Assembly: GCA_003557545.1 (NCBI GenBank) | Contig: PWOD01000034.1 | Location: 1 to 5,099 of the forward strand | Length of the DNA: 5,099 nucleotides | Source of the DNA: a bacterium | GTDB lineage: Bacteria > T1Sed10-126 | Reading direction: 5' to 3' | Shown: piece after piece, positions 1-5,099 of the stretch | Layout of the letters: each line of letters opens with the position of its first letter | Position numbering within the stretch: the first letter of the stretch is position 1 | The notes under the pieces: model-generated | The model's database searches: none | Seen by the model: only the letters and a program-made list of their open reading frames with translations | What the model was told of the DNA's origin: nothing | Translations under genes and position numbers: made by a program

Positions 1-462
1 AAAAAGCTGATGTGGCGGCAACAATAAAAAATTTATATTTTCCGGCTGATAAAGTCGAGCGGTAAGATCCTCACAGGATGGAAAACCATTCTGAAAAAGT
101 CTGGCATTAACAAAAATATCGCTGACAAAATTCGAGATATCAATCCATGAAAGATTTTTTAAACCCGGCACAACACGACTGAAATCTGCTCGCCAGGCAT
201 GAGATGCTTCATGCAAAAGTACCAGGGCAAAATTAGCTATATTATCTAAATATTGATCATAAAAATCAGGTGATATTCTTATCTGGGTTGTTCCATCCTT
301 AACAGGCTGAATAGCAGCTGTCTGCACTGTTTTATCCCAGCATATATGACTGACATTGGAAAACATTTGAAATATGTGACGACCGTAGACACTGGATAAA
401 AACCGACAGTTTTTCAACCAATCAATCACTCGAGAAAAATCTTTGAACCGGGCGGTTTTCAT
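1..462 (-). CDS. Putative HExxH metallopeptidase-like protein (DUF2201_N-like), C-terminus outside window
   Basis: I read 154 codons without a stop from the ATG at 462-460 down to base 1, so this is an N-terminal fragment. Residues 79-92 form a hydrophobic helix ending in an HExxH motif (LLHEASHAW; H84, E85, H88), the zinc-binding and catalytic signature of zincin metallopeptidases. About 25 residues later comes NDIFVNARL (114-122). This order, HExxH followed by a D-x-x-x-N-x-x-L helix, recalls the DUF2201 N-terminal putative metallopeptidase domain (PF13203), which is usually followed by a VWA-like domain. If that architecture holds, the VWA part lies beyond base 1. No signal peptide or membrane segment is seen, so it is probably cytoplasmic. 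The start overlaps the stop of the preceding gene (TAATG) and has no good Shine-Dalgarno site of its own, which points to translational coupling. An in-frame TAA at 469-471 excludes an earlier start. Family assignment is from memory of motifs and is moderate; the coding call is strong. Confidence 0.75.
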   Translation of the reverse strand, partial: MKTARFKDFSRVIDWLKNCRFLSSVYGRHIFQMFSNVSHICWDKTVQTAAIQPVKDGTTQIRISPDFYDQYLDNIANFALVLLHEASHAWRADFSRVVPGLKNLSWIDISNFVSDIFVNARLFQNGFPSCEDLTARLYQPENINFLLLPPHQLF

Positions 463-1760
463 TAAAAATTAGGTCGGCTAATGGCAAGTTGAATCTGCTT
501 GATAGAGGGAAGCTTATCAACCACTACCGGGCGGGAAGAATGAGCCGGGTCATAAAGGCCATTTTTAACTTTCTGAAGCAGATAGGCAGCCAGCCGACTA
601 TCCGCTTTAAAATCTACCTGAGGCTTAGAATCGGGCTGAGATCTCTTCCAACTGCCCAGCAGCTCAGGCTTAACAAAAGAAAAAACAAACAGATCCCGTG
701 TATCATGCAGATAGAACCGTTTACTTAACAGATCGGGCCAATCAGATGTCGGACAAACATCGACCTTTTTAAGTGGTTTTTTAACCAACTGTTCAAGCTG
801 TTCAACCTCAGCCTCAACAATCTTATACGGACATAAAAATTTCACAGGTAGATTCCCGTAAAACAATTCTGGTCTATCCAGCTGTCGACCATTTTGTTCA
901 AGGTTGTTAAGCAATCCCAGGGGAAGATTCTGAGGATCCTCGGTAACACCCTGGTCGTCACCCCGGCGCCATATATATTTTTCAACATATCTTCCCCGAA
1001 AACTCAGTCCAACCAGGTAATCAACAGTCTTAATGGTAAAATTAGAATTTTTTACCGGTAATTCACGGGGAGCGTAGTAAAAAGGACAGTATGGACGAAA
1101 AATCTGCTTCCCCCTGGAAAAACTATTCTGTTTGTCAGACTCATACCTTAAGCGATCAAACCAGACCCTGACCGGAGAAAAATAATAAATTGAATAAAGT
1201 GGAAAAAACAGACAATCTTCCTCCCCTATTCTGTATTCAATCATTTCCAGATGATCGTTTTGAGAGTATCTCTGGTTCTCATTAAAAGAAGGCCAGCAAA
1301 TCAGGGGGAAAGCAGGATATGGTTCGGAGCGATTTTTAAAATCAGCATTCAAACTACTAACCAATCGATATTTTAATCGGGTTTTATCCGAACTTATTCC
1401 GCTGCTTTCCAGCAAATTCTGATAAAAAATATTATTACGCGGAACAGACAGCAAACGGTTACCGACAAACTCCAGTAAACTATCCACCTCAGAACCGATT
1501 ACTAACCCGTTTATTTTGCGCTGACTGTTGCCAAGATCAGATGACCTATAACTAAACTCTGTGGGGAGTAATGGATTAAGTTCAGGCGGTTGACAATCCA
1601 GGACCTTTGTTTCAATAAATTGCTCAATGAACTGATTATACGAAGCGATATCAACTAATGAACCAGCAAGAATTTTTTCTAATGATAACTCTATTTGAGT
1701 CAATTCTAAAATTTTCAAATCACCAATTTTTTCAACAATTCGATAGGTTGAAAAATTCAT
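462..1760 (-). CDS. Hypothetical protein, 432 residues, partner of MoxR ATPase and metallopeptidase-like protein
   Basis: I do not recognise a family. The protein is soluble-looking: no signal peptide, no membrane helix and no nucleotide-binding motif. An N-terminal part (1-60) is mainly helical and leucine/isoleucine-rich. The middle (145-265) is rich in aromatic residues and proline, with PYPAFPLICWPSF at 148-159 and a YCPFYYAPRELP stretch at 224-235, suggesting a beta-rich fold. A charged helix runs from about 316 to 333 (EAEVEQLEQLVKK). Six cysteines (56, 155, 183, 225, 310, 336) are scattered and form no CxxC metal site. The start is well supported by GAGGGG seven bases upstream. It lies 87 bases after the ATPase gene, and its stop overlaps the metallopeptidase start, so co-expression is likely. 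Its place between motor and presumed effector suggests an adaptor, substrate-recognition or effector subunit of the same complex; that is inference from position only. Confidence 0.85.
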   Translation of the reverse strand: MNFSTYRIVEKIGDLKILELTQIELSLEKILAGSLVDIASYNQFIEQFIETKVLDCQPPELNPLLPTEFSYRSSDLGNSQRKINGLVIGSEVDSLLEFVGNRLLSVPRNNIFYQNLLESSGISSDKTRLKYRLVSSLNADFKNRSEPYPAFPLICWPSFNENQRYSQNDHLEMIEYRIGEEDCLFFPLYSIYYFSPVRVWFDRLRYESDKQNSFSRGKQIFRPYCPFYYAPRELPVKNSNFTIKTVDYLVGLSFRGRYVEKYIWRRGDDQGVTEDPQNLPLGLLNNLEQNGRQLDRPELFYGNLPVKFLCPYKIVEAEVEQLEQLVKKPLKKVDVCPTSDWPDLLSKRFYLHDTRDLFVFSFVKPELLGSWKRSQPDSKPQVDFKADSRLAAYLLQKVKNGLYDPAHSSRPVVVDKLPSIKQIQLAISRPNF

Positions 1761-1767
1761 AAAATAA

Positions 1768-1773
1768 CCCCTC
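1768..1773 (-). promoter_or_regulatory. Shine-Dalgarno site of the 432-residue gene
   Basis: On the minus strand GAGGGG sits seven bases before the ATG at 1760-1758. It fixes this start and shows that the gene can be initiated independently of the ATPase gene upstream, although no convincing promoter or terminator is seen in the 87-base gap. Confidence 0.65.
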
Positions 1774-1847
1774 GAGAAATTTTTTCAGCTCATTAAATTT
1801 GGCACAATCTCAAACTGGTGGTTCTATTCAGTAAAAAAATTAACTTC

Positions 1848-3287
1848 TTATCGACTGATTCTTCGTTGCAATTCCAGTATCAATTCAGGGACATCCTCCA
1901 TAGCAGTTGTATCCAGACGATAGGAATTTTCAGCATCTTTTTCAATAAACCACCAGCCCAACAACAGGGCAGCAACAGATTCAGCTGCGGTTGAAGATGA
2001 CCAAAAACTCTTTAAGGCACGGGATGATTTAAAAGCCACATCGAACTCTTCCAACACCAGGCGACCACAACTAATAATACGGTTTAAACTGCTGGTTTCT
2101 ATCTCTATCCCCTGTTGATTAATCATATATCCTTTCAATAACCTGGCGAGAGATGACAGGACCGGCAGGGCGGCCCGGGGGGTGTCATATTCCAACGCTC
2201 TATTTAACAGCTCCTGACCAGTGATCTTATTAGTTTGAACGACCAACTCATCACCCAGAGCCGCGGCAAAAGCATCACAATGAGCAATTTCATAAATATG
2301 ATAAGGTAGTTGAAGACCGATCGCCTGATGTGGCAAACTATTGAACAAAAGCTTTTTAAATAGCTCTGACATTTGTCTGCTCGATTCTGGACAGCGGACA
2401 GCTATTCCAACCAGCAGATTACGCCGTAACATTCCCAACCTGCGACCATCCAGATGTTTCAATTCATCAGCATTTGTTTCAACCGACTCAAGAATAGCAG
2501 TCAGATACCGATCAACCTTTTTTCCATACTGATCAATCACCCCGGGCAAACGACAGCCTATACTGTTTAAGGCTGGTAACAAACCTGACGGTTCTTGATT
2601 GACTATGGATGGTTTGAAAAATTCTCTTCCCAGTGGAGCATCATCAGAACCAACTGCACCGATAACTTCGCAACGGTCCCGGGGCGACATATCAGCCATC
2701 GTAGGCATTTCCAGAATAAAGGCGAAACGCCCGGCCAGCGCAGAGTCAAGCGGTATAGCTCCCTGGTAATCACGCGGCGGATTCATCGCAGCAAAAATAT
2801 ATTTTAACTGATCTAATTTTTCACCCATTATTCTACGGGACCGAATAACTTCGAGCCATTTACTCTGAGTCTGTGGAGTAGCTCGAGAAATTTCATCAAC
2901 CAGAATAAACTGTTTATTCCATAGAGATATCGTGGTCGGAACATAATCCAGCTCCCCCCGGGACAGTGCATCCGGATTAGGAAATCCAATAATATCTTCA
3001 AATAAAGCCTTGGAAGCATCATAGGAGTGAAATTTTAACTGCAAAGACTGCGCCAGAACAGCAGCTAACGCAGTCTTTGCGGTTCCATGTTTGCCCACAA
3101 TCAACAGGGGATCACCGGTGATCAAACTACAAATAATCGGCAGTTCCAGGGAACTTAAGCCAACCAGACCCAGCTTCCCGAGAAATCCCCGACCAGGATT
3201 TTGACAACTATTATCTATCTTTTCATCTGGCAACCTTGCAGCTATTTCCGGGTCGGTCTGAGCAATAACAGCTTTTGTCATTGTCAT
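1848..3287 (-). CDS. MoxR-family AAA+ ATPase
   Basis: This is a MoxR-type AAA+ ATPase of 479 residues, expected to hydrolyse ATP as a ring-shaped oligomer and remodel a partner or client protein. Visible motifs, counted from the chosen start: Walker A GKHGTAKT (65-72), a MoxR-like segment DIIGFPNP...LDYVPTTI (98-120), Walker B FILVDE (127-132), sensor 1 AAMNP (N169), arginine finger in SALAGRF (R187), and a sensor-2-like GRRLGMLRR (281-289). All catalytic residues appear intact. The 190 or so residues after sensor 2 make it longer than typical MoxR proteins of 300-350 residues and close to RavA (about 500), so it probably carries an extra C-terminal domain. MoxR ATPases normally act with a VWA-domain partner encoded nearby; the metallopeptidase-like gene two places downstream is the candidate. 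Start choice: the ATG at 3287 has GAGAGG nine bases upstream. An in-frame ATG at 3311 (487 residues) has GGGAG at eleven bases and remains possible. Confidence 0.93.
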   Translation of the reverse strand: MTMTKAVIAQTDPEIAARLPDEKIDNSCQNPGRGFLGKLGLVGLSSLELPIICSLITGDPLLIVGKHGTAKTALAAVLAQSLQLKFHSYDASKALFEDIIGFPNPDALSRGELDYVPTTISLWNKQFILVDEISRATPQTQSKWLEVIRSRRIMGEKLDQLKYIFAAMNPPRDYQGAIPLDSALAGRFAFILEMPTMADMSPRDRCEVIGAVGSDDAPLGREFFKPSIVNQEPSGLLPALNSIGCRLPGVIDQYGKKVDRYLTAILESVETNADELKHLDGRRLGMLRRNLLVGIAVRCPESSRQMSELFKKLLFNSLPHQAIGLQLPYHIYEIAHCDAFAAALGDELVVQTNKITGQELLNRALEYDTPRAALPVLSSLARLLKGYMINQQGIEIETSSLNRIISCGRLVLEEFDVAFKSSRALKSFWSSSTAAESVAALLLGWWFIEKDAENSYRLDTTAMEDVPELILELQRRISR

Positions 3288-3296
3288 TTTGATCAA

Positions 3297-3302
3297 CCTC
3301 TC
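3297..3302 (-). promoter_or_regulatory. Shine-Dalgarno site deciding the MoxR start
   Basis: GAGAGG on the minus strand lies nine bases before the ATG at 3287. It favours that start over the ATG at 3311, which has only GGGAG at eleven bases, and over the ATG at 3281, which is fifteen bases away. Confidence 0.5.
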
Positions 3303-3410
3303 ATCCAACATTTAATTACTAACTCCCGCTACCCGGCTGAACTACAGCTAATTGATAATTTACACCCAAAAAGTTCGGTTCAACTGGTTACCAAGCTAAT
3401 TTTCTAGATA

Positions 3411-3440
3411 ATTAAATTATTTACAAGCAAGTTTTCTCAA
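3411..3440 (-). promoter_or_regulatory. Candidate sigma-70 promoter for the MoxR operon
   Basis: Minus-strand TTGAGA (3440-3435) and TTTAAT (3416-3411) each match five of six consensus bases and are 18 bases apart. Transcription would start near 3404, giving a leader of about 116 bases to the start at 3287. The promoter lies in the gap after the XRE gene, so the ATPase gene could be expressed apart from its regulator. The AT-rich setting makes chance matches likely. Confidence 0.45.
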
Positions 3441-3454
3441 ACTATATGTAGTTT
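3439..3454. promoter_or_regulatory. Perfect inverted repeat overlapping the -35 box, candidate operator
   Basis: AAACTATATGTAGTTT has perfect 6-base arms (AAACTA and TAGTTT) around a 4-base centre. Two bases overlap the predicted -35 box of the MoxR promoter, the position expected of a repressor site. Size and symmetry suit a dimeric XRE-type regulator, and such a protein is encoded immediately upstream. An outer, imperfect pair (GCAAG-TTTT at 3427-3435 and AAAACCTTGC at 3461-3470) brackets it, so a hairpin in the transcript at the end of the XRE gene is an alternative. Confidence 0.45.
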
Positions 3455-3458
3455 TAGC

Positions 3459-3827
3459 TTAAAACCTTGCTGAAAAAGCTTTATAGGGAGGACCGAGATT
3501 AAGATCACTTAAATGATGGTACAGTTCGGTTTCCAGTCGACCTGCCACCAGAAGTTCAAGCGGCGAGGAATCCGAACAGATGGCAGCCCCAATTTTAAGC
3601 ATCTCAATCAACCGTCCTGGATCAGGAGATTGCTGCAAAATTTCATCAAGATCATGGAGATATTCCCAATGGCTGAGACGAGGCAACGCACGAGCATTTT
3701 CCCAGCGGCTGACAGTAGCGGGAGTAACACCAACAATCTGTGCAAAAGTAGCCTGGTCTGCTTCAAGGTCTCCACGCATTTTTTTGACAAACCAGGCCCG
3801 GTATTCCTGTTCGTCCAGTTTTTCCAT
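3459..3827 (-). CDS. XRE-family helix-turn-helix DNA-binding protein
   Basis: A 122-residue protein with a Cro/C1-type helix-turn-helix at about residues 25-50 (QATFAQIVGVTPATVSRWEN followed by ARALPR). The recognition helix is TPATVSRWEN (35-44), with the W-E-N and x-x-P-R ending typical of XRE proteins. The N-terminal segment (EQEYRAWFVKKMRGDLEADQ) resembles antitoxin-like or plasmid-type XRE regulators, where it leads into helix 1. The C-terminal 70 residues are mainly helical and contain no recognised ligand domain; they may serve dimerisation. The start at ATG 3827 is chosen because AAAGG lies seven bases upstream; an in-frame GTG at 3857 would add ten residues but has no comparable site. 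It is the first gene of the leftward set, 171 bases before the ATPase start, and is likely to control it. No adjacent toxin gene is seen, so an antitoxin role is not supported. Confidence 0.88.
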   Translation of the reverse strand: MEKLDEQEYRAWFVKKMRGDLEADQATFAQIVGVTPATVSRWENARALPRLSHWEYLHDLDEILQQSPDPGRLIEMLKIGAAICSDSSPLELLVAGRLETELYHHLSDLNLGPPYKAFSARF

Positions 3828-3834
3828 GGACTTA

Positions 3835-3839
3835 CCTTT
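3835..3839 (-). promoter_or_regulatory. Shine-Dalgarno site deciding the XRE gene start
   Basis: AAAGG on the minus strand lies seven bases before the ATG at 3827-3825. It supports this start over the GTG at 3857, ten codons upstream. Confidence 0.55.
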
Positions 3840-3939
3840 CTCTTCCCCCGATAACACAGTAGTATCGAGATATTGTCGCCTGACCTGACGGTTAAACAGG
3901 ACGACACGGCAAAGCCAGAAAAATTAAAATAATAAAAGA

Positions 3940-3945
3940 ATTAAA
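3940..3945 (-). promoter_or_regulatory. Candidate -10 box of the XRE gene promoter
   Basis: Minus-strand TTTAAT matches five of six bases of the sigma-70 -10 consensus. With a start near 3933, the CRP-like palindrome would be centred at -41.5, the class II activator position where a good -35 box is not required. Other AT-rich hexamers nearby (for example TATTAT at 3934-3929) compete, so this choice is partly guided by the palindrome. Confidence 0.3.
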
Positions 3946-3951
3946 TTTTTA

Positions 3952-3993
3952 GGATGGAAAATACGATGTGAACCCCTTCACATTAAACCATCC
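3952..3993. repeat. Nested inverted repeat enclosing the CRP-like palindrome
   Basis: GGATGG (3952-3957) and CCATCC (3988-3993) are complementary and flank the inner palindrome at 3966-3983, with unequal unpaired stretches of 8 and 4 bases between. Neither strand has a T-run directly after the stem, so an intrinsic terminator is unlikely. A double operator or a structured RNA are options. Confidence 0.4.
3966..3983. promoter_or_regulatory. CRP/FNR-family binding site candidate
   Basis: ATGTGAACCCCTTCACAT is a perfect palindrome with 7-base arms and a 4-base centre. It matches TGTGA-N6-TCACA, the consensus of CRP and of related regulators such as HcpR. It lies about 140 bases before the XRE start codon and about 285 before the transporter start, so the leftward genes are the likelier target. 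Which family member binds cannot be read from the DNA. Confidence 0.6.
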
Positions 3994-4166
3994 CACTTCC
4001 CTCGATTAATAACTCAATAAATATATCAGTTTCGAATAAGTTTATCAAGGGGGTTAAAAAATTTTAAGGCCACTTACTAGCCTGACTGACGGTTGAAATA
4101 TCATGTTTGCCGAGCCCTCATAAAATCATCTAACCTATTTTTGAATTGACCTTCAACTGCAAAATC

Positions 4167-4182
4167 AGCAGGACAGTCTGCT
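4167..4182. repeat. Short inverted repeat upstream of transporter promoter
   Basis: AGCAG and CTGCT, five bases each, flank a six-base centre about 50 bases before the predicted -10 box of the transporter gene. It could be an upstream regulator site; five-base arms also arise by chance. Confidence 0.25.
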
Positions 4183-4209
4183 CTTAGCAGCTAATTTCCC
4201 AGTTATATG

Positions 4210-4238
4210 TTTTTTTCTGAAAGAATTTCAGATATAAT
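4210..4238 (+). promoter_or_regulatory. Candidate sigma-70 promoter of the MFS gene
   Basis: TATAAT at 4233-4238 is a perfect -10 box. The -35 region at the proper spacing (4210-4215) is only a T-run, so activation or weak basal activity is likely. Transcription would start near 4245, leaving a leader of about 22 bases that contains the ribosome site. Confidence 0.55.
4216..4232. promoter_or_regulatory. Palindrome in the MFS promoter spacer, candidate operator
   Basis: TCTGAAAGAATTTCAGA has perfect 7-base arms around GAA and fills the space between the -35 and -10 regions of the transporter promoter. A protein bound there would block RNA polymerase, so a repressor site is the simplest reading. 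It shares no clear core with the palindrome before the MoxR gene, so a different regulator is expected. Confidence 0.5.
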
Positions 4239-4252
4239 CATGAAAAATTTTG

Positions 4253-4260
4253 AAAGGTGA
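4253..4260 (+). promoter_or_regulatory. Shine-Dalgarno site of the MFS gene
   Basis: AAAGGTGA, an extended match to the 16S rRNA 3' end, lies six bases before the ATG at 4267. It fixes the start. Confidence 0.75.
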
Positions 4261-4266
4261 TAAAAA

Positions 4267-5099
4267 ATGATTCAAACAAAAAAATCTTTCCCCCCTTATC
4301 TGATTGTGGCGGCCGGAACACTTATCATGCTGGTGCTGGGTGTTGCATATGTTTGGGGAGTATATGTTGAACCGCTAAGAGCTGAATTTGGCTGGAGTTC
4401 TACCCAGGCTTCACTACCCTTTTCCATCTTTTTGCTTGTCTATACAATCGGCATGATCTTTGGTGGACGGCTCCAGGATAAATACGGTCCCCGTCCTATC
4501 TGTTTACTGGGAGCAATTATCTTCAGTCTTGGATATCTATTGAGTGGATTTGCCACAGGACTTTTATTCTTCTGCTTAAGCTATGGTGTTCTTGGAGGTT
4601 TGGGCACCGGTTTTGCCTATGTCACACCGGTTACTACGGTCGTCAAATGGTTCCCGGAACGCAAAGGACTTATGAGCGGAATTGTTATTTTTGGTTTTGG
4701 TGCCGGTTCCTTCATCCTCTCTCCTCTGGCGAATTTTTTAACAGAGGCATACAGCTGGCAGACTGCTTTTTTTGGCCTGGGAGTCAGCTTTTTAATCATT
4801 ACCTCACTCGCCTCACTGGCAATGGTTCTACCGGACCAAAAAACTCTCCAGATAAATGAAAAAACTAAAACCCACAAAACTGTTATGGAACTAACTCCCC
4901 TCGAAACTTTGAAAACCTCGACCTTCTGGCTGGCATGGACCGCCTGGTTTCTGGCCCTGGGGGTCGGCCTGGGCACCATGGGTCATGTTGTATATTATGC
5001 TGAAATTACCGGTGTGGAGGCAATGGCCGCCGCCTTTATTCTCAGTATAATTGCAATTTTCAATGGAATAGGTCGAGTTGGCATGGGAGCAATTTCAGA
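4267..5099 (+). CDS. MFS transporter, oxalate:formate antiporter (OFA) family, C-terminus outside window
   Basis: The first 277 codons are open to the right edge; MFS carriers of this kind have about 400-430 residues and 12 membrane helices, so roughly a third is missing. Eight hydrophobic helices can be placed at about residues 11-33, 48-68, 78-98, 100-122, 136-158, 165-188, 219-245 and 252-277. The cytoplasmic loop between helices 2 and 3 carries the MFS signature GGRLQDKYGPR (66-76). The segments YVWGVYVEPLRAEFGWS (28-44) and KWFPERKGLMSGIVIFGFG (127-145) are characteristic of OFA carriers, which exchange or import small carboxylates such as oxalate, formate, lactate or pyruvate across the inner membrane. 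The hydrophilic stretch 189-215 is the central loop between the two halves. Substrate cannot be decided: the region equivalent to the OxlT lysine of helix 11 is outside the window. It is transcribed away from the leftward genes and shows no functional tie to them. Confidence 0.92.
   Translation, partial: MIQTKKSFPPYLIVAAGTLIMLVLGVAYVWGVYVEPLRAEFGWSSTQASLPFSIFLLVYTIGMIFGGRLQDKYGPRPICLLGAIIFSLGYLLSGFATGLLFFCLSYGVLGGLGTGFAYVTPVTTVVKWFPERKGLMSGIVIFGFGAGSFILSPLANFLTEAYSWQTAFFGLGVSFLIITSLASLAMVLPDQKTLQINEKTKTHKTVMELTPLETLKTSTFWLAWTAWFLALGVGLGTMGHVVYYAEITGVEAMAAAFILSIIAIFNGIGRVGMGAIS

Larger units (their letters stand above)
3828..4266. other. 439-base divergent intergenic region
   Basis: No convincing gene lies here on either strand: reading frames are short and interrupted, and none has both a start and a ribosome site. 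The AT-rich block 3920-3950 and the palindromes at 3966-3983, 4167-4182 and 4216-4232 mark it as a regulatory region for the leftward XRE gene and the rightward transporter gene. The length exceeds what two simple promoters need, leaving room for a small RNA or more binding sites, but I see no specific evidence for an RNA gene. Confidence 0.7.

Noticed and set aside
2583-2593. ACCTGACGGTT inside the MoxR gene, matching part of the intergenic repeat at 3878-3893
   Set aside because: It is only 11 bases long and within coding sequence, so it is not counted as a third copy.
1771-2893. Identical 12-mer CTCGAGAAATTT at 1771-1782 and 2882-2893
   Set aside because: One copy is in a gene gap and the other inside the MoxR coding sequence; there is no shared context or symmetry beyond CTCGAG, so chance is likely.
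3110-3123. Perfect 14-base palindrome GATCACCGGTGATC
   Set aside because: It lies inside the MoxR coding region just before Walker A and is explained by the codons there; one such palindrome can occur by chance.
3427-3470. Intrinsic terminator after the XRE gene
   Set aside because: The stem is imperfect and AT-rich and is not followed by a clean T-run on the minus strand; an operator is the better reading.
3459-3827. Antitoxin of a toxin-antitoxin pair
   Set aside because: The helix-turn-helix would allow it, but no small toxin-like gene adjoins; the next gene is a MoxR ATPase.
3513-3907. Overlapping open frames of 99-113 codons on both strands across the XRE gene
   Set aside because: The XRE frame has a recognisable helix-turn-helix and a ribosome site; the others have neither.
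4617-4979. Open frame of 120 codons on the minus strand opposite the transporter
   Set aside because: It is antisense to a clear MFS gene, has low-complexity basic composition and no ribosome site; it is a shadow frame.

Overview
The window holds a compact leftward (minus-strand) gene set and the start of an unrelated rightward transporter gene. No rRNA, tRNA, transposase or CRISPR array is visible. The DNA is fairly AT-rich, especially between genes, with ordinary bacterial Shine-Dalgarno sites and ATG starts. An oxalate/formate-type MFS carrier and a CRP/FNR-type palindrome would suit a Gram-negative, possibly anaerobic, proteobacterial or desulfobacterial lineage. That is a guess; nothing here fixes the taxon.

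Layout: bases 1-462 (minus) are the first 154 codons of a putative metallopeptidase-like protein with an HExxH motif, cut off by the window edge. Bases 462-1760 (minus) encode a 432-residue protein of no recognised family, whose stop codon overlaps the next start (TAATG). Bases 1848-3287 (minus) encode a MoxR-type AAA+ ATPase with intact nucleotide-binding motifs. Bases 3459-3827 (minus) encode a small XRE-type DNA-binding protein. Bases 3828-4266 are a 439-base divergent regulatory region with several inverted repeats. From 4267 to the right edge (plus) runs an incomplete MFS transporter of the oxalate:formate antiporter family.

Reading of the system: the four leftward genes look like one transcription unit or two linked ones: regulator, AAA+ motor, unknown protein, metallopeptidase-like protein. 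MoxR ATPases usually work with a von Willebrand factor A (VWA) partner encoded beside them, as in RavA-ViaA, CbbQ-CbbO and NorQ-NorD. The HExxH protein resembles the N-terminal half of DUF2201 proteins, in which a metallopeptidase-like domain precedes a VWA-like domain, so the expected partner domain may lie just beyond base 1. The 432-residue protein, placed between motor and partner, is the part I cannot tie to any described family and is the best candidate for something new. A palindrome overlapping the predicted -35 box before the ATPase gene suggests local control, perhaps by the XRE protein. A CRP-like site lies at an apt distance upstream of the XRE gene. All functional statements are inferences from sequence alone.
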